Source of the DNA: Anaerocolumna sp.
GTDB lineage: Bacteria > Bacillota > Clostridia > Lachnospirales > Lachnospiraceae
Direction of reading: 5' to 3'
DNA: 8,416 nt
Assembly (NCBI GenBank): GCA_029256035.1
Contig: JAQSYR010000135.1
Location: 1 to 8,416 of the forward strand
Shown here piece by piece: positions 1 through 6,240 of the stretch. The stretch's first letter is position 1; each line of letters opens with the position of its first letter. Below the pieces are notes generated by a model, which was not told the origin of the DNA, did no database searches, and saw only the letters and a list, made by a program, of their open reading frames with translations. The position numbers were made by a program, and so were the translations under genes.

Positions 1-239
1 ATGGACTTTTCTGTATTAAGTTCCAGTATAAATTCTCCCTGTGAAATTGTAAAGATCTGAAACAACATACAGGTAAGTAAAATATGAACAACAGAAATTA
101 TGGAAAATAATTGTTTCATTCCTATGATTCCAAAAAATGGTCCTATAATAATATAACAGATATCTATACTAATCATAGTCCAAATGCTACCTATCCTTTT
201 TTTAAGCAAGGATTGATCAAATATAAATTGGCGTATCAT
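1..239 (-). CDS. ABC-2 type permease, N-terminal part (runs off the window)
   Basis: An open frame begins at ATG 239 and stays open for 79 codons to the window edge, so the gene is partial. The start is supported by GGAGGAGG at about 247-254, seven bases upstream, and it overlaps the end of the preceding ABC ATPase gene by 23 bases, which suggests translational coupling. The visible protein starts MIRQFIFDQSLLKKR, a short basic cytoplasmic tail. Two hydrophobic stretches follow at about residues 18-40 and 44-66, then a polar segment (SQGEFILELNTEK). This layout is that of the first two helices and cytoplasmic loop of ABC-2 permeases found next to YtrB-like ATPases. The function is inferred from position and hydropathy; the substrate is unknown. 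It is probably the membrane partner of the ATPase immediately upstream. Confidence 0.72.
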   Translation of the reverse strand, partial: MIRQFIFDQSLLKKRIGSIWTMISIDICYIIIGPFFGIIGMKQLFSIISVVHILLTCMLFQIFTISQGEFILELNTEKS

Positions 240-1023
240 CTATTTGCCTCCTCCCCTTACTAACATAATACATAATATCCTCTAAATCTGCCCTTTGAGA
301 AATCAATTTATAATCGTTACCACAATATGCTTCTATGTCATTATAACATTCCGTCATCCCTTCAAATGTAGTTCCCAGGTTCCTGACGGCAACGAATTTA
401 TTTAAGGGTATTTTGGTAAGTAATTCTTTATTTCCATCACTGGTAATATGAGTGGATAACAGGATTGCCATCTTCTCCTCTTCTATTAGTTCCTGTAATA
501 ATTTCAGAAAATCTTTTCGAAAGATAGGATCTAATCCATCCGTTGGTTCATCTAAAATTAAAAGTTTTGGACTATGGGCAAGTGCAAATGCTAACTGAAA
601 TTTAGTTTCCATACCTTTAGATAGAGCAAAGAGATTTTTATTTGCATTTAACTGGAATCTACCTAGCAGTGAAATATACTGTTCTTTATTAAATCGAGTA
701 TAATACTTCCCAAACAATTCGCCATTCTCCATAAGAGTAAAATTCTTTATAAATGGGGCATGTTCCATTACAAAACCAATTTCATTCTTTGCCTGTATCT
801 CCTGTTTTTTATTATCAAAACCACCAATTGTAATTTTTCCAGAATCTTTTACCAAAACATTTTGTATCAGCTTCATTACCGTGGTCTTACCCGCCCCATT
901 TCTTCCTATAAAGCCCATAATATATCCGGTATCTAGCGAGAAATTAATATCTTTAATAGTAAAATTTCCAATTTTCTTATTGAGTCCAGTTATATTTAAA
1001 ACTGTATTGTTATCCCGTATCAT
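217..1023 (-). CDS. ABC transporter ATP-binding protein, YtrB-like, with a short C-terminal region
   Basis: This is the nucleotide-binding subunit of a probable exporter; it would hydrolyse ATP at the inner membrane face. Counting from an upstream in-frame ATG at 1035, Walker A is GRNGAGKT (44-51), the signature LSKGM (138-142), Walker B LLILDE (158-163), the D-loop GLDP (167-170) and the H-loop His is 196. The Q-loop position reads VMEH, without Gln. I prefer ATG 1023 (MIRDNN): GGGGG lies five bases upstream of it, whereas ATG 1035 has no visible ribosome site. Right after STHITSD the protein jumps to NKELL. The related ATPase domain at 2220-3392 has about 20 more residues here (LDKIADYITF and following), so an in-frame deletion is likely. 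The C-terminus (RADLEDIMYYVSKG) is the usual end of this subfamily. It lies between a GntR gene and a permease gene, the classical YtrA-YtrB-permease order. Substrate unknown. Confidence 0.9.
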   Translation of the reverse strand: MIRDNNTVLNITGLNKKIGNFTIKDINFSLDTGYIMGFIGRNGAGKTTVMKLIQNVLVKDSGKITIGGFDNKKQEIQAKNEIGFVMEHAPFIKNFTLMENGELFGKYYTRFNKEQYISLLGRFQLNANKNLFALSKGMETKFQLAFALAHSPKLLILDEPTDGLDPIFRKDFLKLLQELIEEEKMAILLSTHITSDGNKELLTKIPLNKFVAVRNLGTTFEGMTECYNDIEAYCGNDYKLISQRADLEDIMYYVSKGRRQIDDTPIYI

Positions 1024-1058
1024 AATAACCCCCATTATTGTATTTAAACTGATAGGAC

Positions 1059-1436
1059 TTAATCTACATCTTCATAATAAACTTCAATCATTGCTTTTAA
1101 ATCTTCTATGGATAGTCCTGCTTCCTTACACTCCCTAATAATATCTGTCATATTCTTTTCAATCATAGCAATTTTCTTTTCTTTTAAAATCTCTGTATTT
1201 TGCTCACAAATGTAAAATCCTTTTCCTGACAGGGAATAAATCAGTCCCTCTCCTTCTAGTTCTTCATAAGCTCTCTTTGTTGTAATTACACTAATCTGCA
1301 GATCTTTGGCCAGTGCCCTGATAGAAGGTAATGGATCTCCAGGAATCAATTCTTTATTTATAATAGCTGTTTTTATTTGATTTATAATCTGTTCATAGAT
1401 AGCAAGATTACTATTATTAGAAATCATTATATTCAT
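1059..1436 (-). CDS. GntR family transcriptional regulator, YtrA subfamily
   Basis: This is a 125-residue DNA-binding regulator. Residues about 11-78 form the GntR winged helix: YEQIINQIKTAI, the conserved PGDPLPSIRALAKDLQIS, then TTKRAYEELEGEGLIYSLSGKGFY with the wing. The remaining 45 or so residues form a short helical tail (to YYEDVD), the size expected for YtrA-type members that lack a large effector domain. The ATG at 1436 is supported by GAGGAGG five bases upstream. The gene lies 12 bases after the membrane-protein gene and 35 bases before the preferred start of the ABC ATPase. YtrA regulators usually repress their own ABC operon, which is inferred here. It is odd that the regulator sits in mid-operon rather than first, so two cassettes may have been joined. 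DNA-binding role very likely; target and inducer unknown. Confidence 0.93.
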   Translation of the reverse strand: MNIMISNNSNLAIYEQIINQIKTAIINKELIPGDPLPSIRALAKDLQISVITTKRAYEELEGEGLIYSLSGKGFYICEQNTEILKEKKIAMIEKNMTDIIRECKEAGLSIEDLKAMIEVYYEDVD

Positions 1437-1448
1437 AGCAACCTCCTC

Positions 1449-2132
1449 TTACACGGTCCACAATTTCCTTGGATTCCTTAATTTTTCAAAATTCACATCA
1501 GATTCTTTAAATAGCTTGTAAGAAAGACATATTGAATATAATCCGCATATATAAGATACTATGGTAGCTAAGAAGTACCACGAATCTGGTAACCATTTTG
1601 AAAATCCAGCTTCATGAAGTAAAGGCAAACTCATTGCAATTACCCCAAGCACATATATGCTTTTATTCTTACCTGTTTTCTTATCTTTTTTCGTAAATAA
1701 TATATTTGCACCATGTTTTTCAATTCCATTATTTAAAATATAAATCGAATGAACCATAAAGAATGGAATATCCTCACAAAATATCATCTTCATTGCCAAA
1801 GATAATTCATAGCCGCCAAAAAGCACAGCAATACTGTGAGAAATTAAAAAATAAAGAAAAAAAAGTACAATAAAAGCACTGCTTTTAAAATACATATACA
1901 TTTTTCTATATTCATTGTCCATAGGCAATAAAAAATGTATTTTGCTTATTTTAGGACGGATAAAGTAATGACTGTAAATAAAAAAATAGATTACATAAAA
2001 GGTATCTCCTTCAACTCTCATTAGATTAATTACTATAATGAATAGAATAATAAGAGGTAAAAATAAAATCTTTGCTCCTTTAAACATACTCTTAATGTCA
2101 AAAATGGATTCCCTTATTACTACCTGAAGCAT
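1449..2132 (-). CDS. Multi-pass membrane protein, probable ABC-2 type permease
   Basis: A 227-residue membrane protein with about six hydrophobic segments near residues 20-39, 44-58, 84-106, 113-133, 158-175 and 184-206. Between helices 2 and 3 is a basic cytoplasmic loop with HFLLPMDNEYRKMYMY, resembling the LP-x-S/D-x-x-E/YRK loop seen in permeases encoded beside YtrB-like ATPases. A Lys-rich loop (KKDKKTGKNKS, about 148-158) separates helices 4 and 5. The ATG at 2132 has AAGGAGG seven bases upstream. It follows the ATPase part of the dismutase-ABC fusion gene, with a stretch of relic coding sequence between, and is therefore probably the membrane partner of that ATPase. I do not recognise a specific family or substrate; the ABC permease role is inferred from topology and context. 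Confidence 0.8.
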   Translation of the reverse strand: MLQVVIRESIFDIKSMFKGAKILFLPLIILFIIVINLMRVEGDTFYVIYFFIYSHYFIRPKISKIHFLLPMDNEYRKMYMYFKSSAFIVLFFLYFLISHSIAVLFGGYELSLAMKMIFCEDIPFFMVHSIYILNNGIEKHGANILFTKKDKKTGKNKSIYVLGVIAMSLPLLHEAGFSKWLPDSWYFLATIVSYICGLYSICLSYKLFKESDVNFEKLRNPRKLWTV

Positions 2133-2169
2133 TTTTCATCCTCCTTCAACTTCCAAAATTCATATAAAA

Positions 2170-2220
2170 TCAGACAATCCCATTAACGGTATAATACATA
2201 ATATCTTCAATGTTAGGTCT
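2170..2220 (-). pseudogene. Out-of-frame relic of an ABC ATPase C-terminus
   Basis: Just after the TGA (2222-2220) that ends the fusion gene, the -1 frame reads RPNIEDIMYYTVNGIV and then stops at 2172-2170. This matches the C-terminal end of YtrB-like ATPases; the intact relative in this window ends RADLEDIMYYVSKG. The relic is too short to be a gene. It shows that the fusion gene once extended further and lost an internal C-terminal segment together with the frame. The ATG overlapping the stop (ATGA) has no spaced ribosome site, so separate translation is unlikely. Confidence 0.7.
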
Positions 2221-3392
2221 CATCCTTTCACGAGACGATACTGTTCTTCCATTTCATCTTTTGATAAAGAAAATATCTGCTTTCCATTCAATAAAAAAGT
2301 AATATAATCTGCAATCTTATCCAACTCATCGGTTAAATGGGTTGAAAATATAATACTTTTATCACCCTGGAAGATGATATCACTCATAATTTCTAATAGC
2401 TCTTTTCGAAATACTGGATCTAACCCAGCAGCTGGTTCATCAAAAACCAATAATTTAGCTCCATGAGATAAGGCAAATGCTAGTTGAAATTTTGTTTTAT
2501 TTCCTTTTGATAATTTCTTTAGTGGTTTTAATAAGTTAACCTCAAATTGTTTACATAACTTTTGAAAAACAGTAGGATTCCAATTTGAATAATATTTCCC
2601 ATATAATTTTGCATTTTCACTTCCATTTAAATGATCAAGGAAAATATTATCATCTAATATAAAACCTAATTGATCTTTTGCTTGTTTTTCTTCCTGGCTT
2701 AAATCAAATCCGCATATTTTAATGTTTCCCTCTTGACATTGATAAAGTCCTAAAATTGTTTGAATTAATGTAGTTTTACCGGCTCCGTTAGGACCAATGA
2801 GTCCCATAATATATCCTGGTTTTAAATTAAAATCAATGCTCCAATCAATATTTTTCATAAAATTATTAATATATTCCTCTTTGTTATCTTTGTATTGCAA
2901 AAAATATGCATGTTCATACATATCCAGAACCAGAATTGGAACGGATAAAGCTATATTTCCTAAATCATGGGCATCTAAACTAATATTACGGAAGCGGTCA
3001 GATCTTACATCATAACATAAGATAACCCAGCCTCTGCTCACTTTAGCAGTAGCAATAAAGTGTTCTTTCCAAGCTTCAAAGCTCCCAAAATTTTTAGCTA
3101 AGTACTCTTGTACCGTTTCCTCTGGCGTATTTTCTCCCTCCCCAATATTTTCAAAATAAAATTCATGTAATATAACCCCATTAAGCGCAAAGGTTTCTCC
3201 GCGTTTTAACCCACGATATTCACTATAAGTTGCATTTGCCTCATCAAAATTTTCAAAAGTAGCAAGCTTGCAATCAATTTCGTTCATTATATTTACGTAT
3301 CCTTCGTATAATCTCATATGTGCCTTGAATTGCTCTTCGTTTATGACCGTTACATCATCAGAATATTCAAAATCCAATTTCATAAACTCCAT
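2220..3392 (-). CDS. Chimeric protein: Fe/Mn superoxide dismutase fused to a truncated ABC ATPase
   Basis: One uninterrupted 390-residue frame joins two unrelated proteins. Residues 1-184 are an Fe/Mn superoxide dismutase with all four expected metal ligands: His25, His76 (LHEFYFENI), Asp157 and His161 (LDMYEHAYFLQY). Only the last ten or so residues after NIDW are missing. Residues 185-390 are a YtrB-like ATPase: Walker A GPNGAGKT (200-207), signature LSKGN (294-298), Walker B LLVFDE (314-319), D-loop GLDP (323-326), H-loop His352. Its first 25-30 residues, including the aromatic A-loop, are gone, and it stops after YRLVKG, short of the family's usual end. The ATG at 3392 has GGAGG seven bases upstream and a perfect palindrome further up. 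The permease-like gene follows. No natural SOD-ABC architecture is known to me, so this is probably a deletion fusion. SOD activity is possible; transport function is doubtful. Confidence 0.88.
   Translation of the reverse strand: MEFMKLDFEYSDDVTVINEEQFKAHMRLYEGYVNIMNEIDCKLATFENFDEANATYSEYRGLKRGETFALNGVILHEFYFENIGEGENTPEETVQEYLAKNFGSFEAWKEHFIATAKVSRGWVILCYDVRSDRFRNISLDAHDLGNIALSVPILVLDMYEHAYFLQYKDNKEEYINNFMKNIDWSIDFNLKPGYIMGLIGPNGAGKTTLIQTILGLYQCQEGNIKICGFDLSQEEKQAKDQLGFILDDNIFLDHLNGSENAKLYGKYYSNWNPTVFQKLCKQFEVNLLKPLKKLSKGNKTKFQLAFALSHGAKLLVFDEPAAGLDPVFRKELLEIMSDIIFQGDKSIIFSTHLTDELDKIADYITFLLNGKQIFSLSKDEMEEQYRLVKG
2831..2849. repeat. 7-bp direct repeat at the SOD/ABC fusion junction
   Basis: AATCAAT occurs at 2831-2837 and again at 2843-2849, separated by five bases. 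The pair spans the codons for NIDWSIDF, exactly where dismutase sequence ends and ATPase sequence begins. Short repeats of this kind are typical of illegitimate recombination end points, although in AT-rich DNA a 7-bp repeat can also arise by chance. Confidence 0.55.
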
Positions 3393-3411
3393 AAAAATGC
3401 CTCCAAATTGA

Positions 3412-3429
3412 TATACTTATATAAGTATA
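3412..3429. promoter_or_regulatory. Perfect 18-bp palindrome, probable operator for the fusion gene
   Basis: TATACTTATATAAGTATA is its own reverse complement over 18 bases. It is centred about 28 bases upstream of the ATG at 3392 and just upstream of the GGAGG ribosome site. It lacks GC content and a T-run, so it is not a terminator. Its symmetry and place fit binding by a dimeric repressor; the TTATATAA core may also hold -10 promoter bases. I cannot assign the regulator; the GntR protein encoded downstream and a MarR/HxlR-type protein are both possible. It lies in the 77-base gap after fhs, where I see no convincing terminator, so some readthrough from fhs is possible. Confidence 0.55.
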
Positions 3430-3469
3430 CGCAAATATTAGAGGCAAATTGTATATTTTATTAAATTGA

Positions 3470-5140
3470 TTAAAATAAACCAGTAATAATACCTTCTTCA
3501 TTAATATCAATTCGTTCCGCAGCAGGTACTTTAGGTAACCCTGGCATTGTCATTACCGTACCAGTAATGGCTACAGCAAATCCAGCGCCAGCTGATATAT
3601 AAACTTCACGTATATTTACGTTAAATCCACTTGGCCTTCCTAATTTCGTTGGATCATCAGATAAGGAGTATTGATTTTTAGCCATACAAACCGGTATGTT
3701 TTTGTATCCAAGTTCCTCAATTTTTTTAATGGCCTGTTCTGCCCCTGGATCATAGGAAACGGATGCTGCTCCATAGATTTCTTTTGCAACCGTTTCTATT
3801 TTTTCCTTAAGGGATTTATTCATAGGATATAAAGGTACAAAATTACTTTGTTTTGTTTCTATAGTTTCAAGTACCTTAGTCGCTAATTCGATGCCACCTT
3901 TACCACCCTTTTCCCAAACTTCGGATAATGCAAATTCACAATTTTTACTTTCACAAAAATCTTTTACATACCTTAATTCTTCGTCAGTATCCGTTACAAA
4001 GCGATTCAAGGTTACAACTACGGGCACACCATACTTTTGTAAGTTCTCAATATGTTTCTCCAGATTTACAATACCCATTTTTAATGCCTCAAGATTTTTA
4101 GTTCCAAGTTCAGTTTTTTGTACACCGCCATTATATTTTAACGCTCTAACGGTAGCCACTAAAACTACTGCGCTGGGTTTTAAATTGGCACTGGTACATT
4201 TAATGTCAAAGAATTTCTCTGCTCCAAGATCTGCTCCAAATCCTGCTTCTGTCACAACAATATCTGCTAATTTTAAAGCAGTCTGAGTTGCTCTGACACT
4301 ATTACATCCATGAGCAATATTGGCAAATGGTCCTCCATGAATTATGGCCGGTGTATTCTCTATGGTTTGTATCAGATTTGGTTTCAATGCATCTTTTAAT
4401 AAAGCTGCCATAGAACCAACTACATTTAGTTCTTGTGCGGTAACTGGATTTCCTTCATAGGTATAAGCAACAATAATTCTACCCAGTCTTTCTTTTAGAT
4501 CTTTCATATTATCAGCAAGGCAGAGAATGGCCATAATTTCAGAAGCTACTGTTATAATAAAATGATCTTCTCTTACCACACCGTCTGTTTTTCTTCCAAG
4601 GCCTATTACAATATTACGCAGCGCTCTATCATTCATATCAACACAACGCTTCCACACAATTTGATTCGGGTCAATATTTAAAACATTTCCCTGATGAAGA
4701 TGGTTATCTAACACTGCAGCCAGAAGATTATTGGCAGAAGTTATTGCATGAAAATCTCCGGTAAAATGTAGGTTTAAATCTTCCATTGGAACTACTTGTG
4801 CATATCCACCTCCAGCAGCGCCGCCTTTGATTCCAAAACAAGGTCCTAAAGATGGTTCTCGTAATGCAATTACTGCTTTTTTATTTAGCTGCCCTAGTGC
4901 TTCTCCTAAGCCAACAGTTGTAGTTGTTTTACCTTCACCAGCAGGCGTAGGGTTAATTGCAGTTACCAATACTAGTTTGCCATCCGGTTTATCTTTAACT
5001 TTATTCCATAATTCATCGGAAAGTTTCGCTTTGTATTTTCCGTAGTATTCTAAGTCATCTTCCTCTATATTTAGTTTGGCAGCAATTTCCTTTATGTGTA
5101 ATAAATGAGCCTCTTGGGCAATTTGAATATCCGTTTTCAT
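3470..5140 (-). CDS. fhs: Formate-tetrahydrofolate ligase (10-formyl-THF synthetase)
   Basis: This cytoplasmic enzyme (EC 6.3.4.3) joins formate to tetrahydrofolate using ATP, giving 10-formyl-THF for purine synthesis, initiator-tRNA formylation and, in acetogens, the methyl branch of the Wood-Ljungdahl pathway. At 556 residues it is full length. The P-loop is TPAGEGKTT (65-73). It is followed by the highly conserved EPSLGPCFGIKGGAAGGG (95-112) and by VVPMEDLNLHFTGDFHAIT (116-134), the family signature block. The C-terminus PGLPKVPAAERIDI and following is typical. ATG 5140 has AGGAGG eight bases upstream. It has its own promoter (extended -10 at 5229-5237) and is divergent from the HAD phosphatase gene. 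No other folate gene is adjacent, so this window alone does not show whether the host is an acetogen. No broken motif is seen. Confidence 0.98.
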   Translation of the reverse strand: MKTDIQIAQEAHLLHIKEIAAKLNIEEDDLEYYGKYKAKLSDELWNKVKDKPDGKLVLVTAINPTPAGEGKTTTTVGLGEALGQLNKKAVIALREPSLGPCFGIKGGAAGGGYAQVVPMEDLNLHFTGDFHAITSANNLLAAVLDNHLHQGNVLNIDPNQIVWKRCVDMNDRALRNIVIGLGRKTDGVVREDHFIITVASEIMAILCLADNMKDLKERLGRIIVAYTYEGNPVTAQELNVVGSMAALLKDALKPNLIQTIENTPAIIHGGPFANIAHGCNSVRATQTALKLADIVVTEAGFGADLGAEKFFDIKCTSANLKPSAVVLVATVRALKYNGGVQKTELGTKNLEALKMGIVNLEKHIENLQKYGVPVVVTLNRFVTDTDEELRYVKDFCESKNCEFALSEVWEKGGKGGIELATKVLETIETKQSNFVPLYPMNKSLKEKIETVAKEIYGAASVSYDPGAEQAIKKIEELGYKNIPVCMAKNQYSLSDDPTKLGRPSGFNVNIREVYISAGAGFAVAITGTVMTMPGLPKVPAAERIDINEEGIITGLF

Positions 5141-5202
5141 TGGTATAGCCTCCTAGTATATAATTAATTTAATTACATTTACAAAGTATAACCTTACAAC
5201 AA

Positions 5203-5237
5203 AGAAATACTAAATTACACTTATTTCTATTATATCA
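5203..5237 (-). promoter_or_regulatory. fhs promoter (extended -10) with adjoining dyad
   Basis: On the minus strand TGATATAAT (5237-5229) is a perfect extended -10 element, which can work without a good -35; the bases at -35 are a poor T-run. The predicted start near 5222 gives a leader of about 80 bases before ATG 5140. AGAAATA and TATTTCT (5222-5228 and 5203-5209) form a 7-bp dyad with a 12-base spacer right at the start site; its role is unknown. I saw no tetrahydrofolate or other riboswitch in the leader. Confidence 0.6.
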
Positions 5238-5320
5238 AATCATTACAATAAAAAAAGCCCAAATTTCATTATAATTTTATATAAATGACATTATATAGAG
5301 AAATAATTAAAAGGAATTCT

Positions 5321-5349
5321 TTGACCTATCAAAAGATTCGTTTTATAAT
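5321..5349 (+). promoter_or_regulatory. Sigma-A promoter of the HAD phosphatase gene
   Basis: TTGACC (5321-5326) and TATAAT (5344-5349) are separated by exactly 17 bases, a near-consensus housekeeping promoter. The expected start near 5356 leaves a leader of about 86 bases before GTG 5443. The leader holds one weak AT-only hairpin (TATAGT 5389-5394 with ACTATA 5405-5410) and the AGGAGG ribosome site at 5431-5436. Apart from this promoter and the fhs promoter, I see nothing else in the 302-base divergent spacer. Confidence 0.85.
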
Positions 5350-5442
5350 AAACATGGAAAAGATTATGACAGAAGGTTTCCAATGAATTATAGTATATCC
5401 TAAAACTATAGAGAATAGACAGTACGGATTAGGAGGAATAAC

Positions 5443-6093
5443 GTGCAATATAATACAGTAATTTTTGACTTAGATGGAACTTTATTAAATACTTTAGATG
5501 ACCTTACAGATAGTGTTAATTATGGATTACAGCAATTTGGCTTCCCAGCAAGAAACAAAAGTGAAGTACGTCAGTTTGTAGGAAATGGTATCCGAAAGCT
5601 GATGGAACGTTCCGTACCGTCAGGAACATCAAGAGATATAATGGAACAATGCTTGTCTACTTTTGTAGAATATTATTCAAATAATCTTCAAAATAAAACG
5701 AAACCTTATGATGGCATATGTGAAATTTTAAATGTCTTAAAGAAGCAAGGTTACCACCTAGCCATTGTTTCAAACAAATATGATGCAGCAGTAAAATCTT
5801 TATGCAATGATTATTTTAAAGATTTTATTCAGGTTGCAATCGGTGAATCCTCCAGTGTTGCAAAGAAACCTGCACCAGATAGTTTATATGCAGCTTTAAA
5901 TGAATTAGGTTCAGAAAATGCTTCTGCAATCTATGTTGGTGACTCTGAAGTAGATGTACAAACTGCACACAATGCGGGAATACCATGTATTGGGGTAACC
6001 TGGGGTTTTCGTGACAAGGAAATACTGCAATCAGAAGGGGCGGATAGGATTATTGATTCACCCTGCCAGTTGTTAGAATTTTTAAATAAATAG
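5443..6093 (+). CDS. HAD-superfamily hydrolase, phosphoglycolate phosphatase-like
   Basis: This is a 216-residue cytoplasmic phosphatase of HAD subfamily IA. Motif I is DLDGT with nucleophile Asp9 and acid/base Asp11. Motif II is the Ser of IVSNK (Ser110). Motif III is the Lys of AKKPAP (Lys142). Motif IV is VGDSEVD with Asp167 and Asp171 for Mg2+. Residues about 15-85 form the helical cap of type C1, which sets the substrate. Length and the pattern KKPAPDSLYAAL...YVGDSEVDVQTAHNAG fit the Gph/PpaX group, so phosphoglycolate or a similar small phosphate ester is the likely substrate, but this subfamily is broad and the assignment is tentative. The start is GTG 5443, six bases after AGGAGG; the frame begins at the usual place before VIFDLDG. 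It is transcribed alone from its own promoter and ends before the hairpin element. Confidence 0.93.
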   Translation: MQYNTVIFDLDGTLLNTLDDLTDSVNYGLQQFGFPARNKSEVRQFVGNGIRKLMERSVPSGTSRDIMEQCLSTFVEYYSNNLQNKTKPYDGICEILNVLKKQGYHLAIVSNKYDAAVKSLCNDYFKDFIQVAIGESSSVAKKPAPDSLYAALNELGSENASAIYVGDSEVDVQTAHNAGIPCIGVTWGFRDKEILQSEGADRIIDSPCQLLEFLNK

Positions 6094-6109
6094 TGCAATT
6101 ATATAAGAA

Positions 6110-6201
6110 AGAGTCAAGCCCTCCAGACTCTAGCGCTGACGCGCTGTCACTTCTGTGACAAATTTCCTTGGCGCGTCATGCGCATCCTGCCTAGAGGGCT
6201 T
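6110..6201. terminator. GC-rich multi-stem element between convergent genes, probable bidirectional terminator
   Basis: Three nested stems are visible: AAGCCCTC (6116-6123) with GAGGGCTT (6194-6201), TGACGCGC (6137-6144) with GCGCGTCA (6171-6178), and TGTCAC (6145-6150) with GTGACA (6155-6160) around a TTCT loop. GCGC 6133-6136 with 6180-6183 extends the middle stem. About 57 percent of 6116-6201 is G or C, far above the flanks. On the minus strand the closing arm is followed by GACTCTTTCTTATAT, a fair T-rich tail, so it probably ends transcription of the permease operon; the plus-strand tail is poor. Alternative pairings also exist (AGAGTC 6110-6115 with GACTCT 6126-6131; CTCTAG 6128-6133 with CTAGAG 6191-6196). 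It may be a member of a dispersed intergenic repeat family. Confidence 0.7.
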
Positions 6202-6240
6202 AATGATGTTATCTAGAAAAGGATATATTTAAATTTAAAA

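Noticed and set aside
881..1138. Open frame on the plus strand opposite the ATPase and GntR genes
   Set aside because: It is the reverse complement of well-supported coding sequence and shows no ribosome site or protein motif. The same holds for plus-strand frames at 2797-3015, 3891-4286, 4827-5045, 6527-6850, 7461-7694 and 7766-8056.
2170..2223. A separate 17-residue peptide starting at the ATGA overlap
   Set aside because: There is no ribosome site at proper spacing, and the peptide is clearly the end of an ABC ATPase.
3440..3469. Terminator after fhs
   Set aside because: Only a weak ATTTTA...TAAAAT dyad without G or C is present; it would not form a stable hairpin.
5141..5228. Tetrahydrofolate riboswitch in the fhs leader
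   Set aside because: Only about 80 bases of AT-rich leader are present, with one short dyad and none of the conserved riboswitch core that I could recognise.
5249..5265. A-run followed by GCCC as a terminator between the divergent genes
   Set aside because: There is no inverted repeat beside the run on either strand.
6223..6240. TTTAAATTTAAA palindrome downstream of the permease gene
   Set aside because: Low-complexity AT sequence, expected by chance in this composition.
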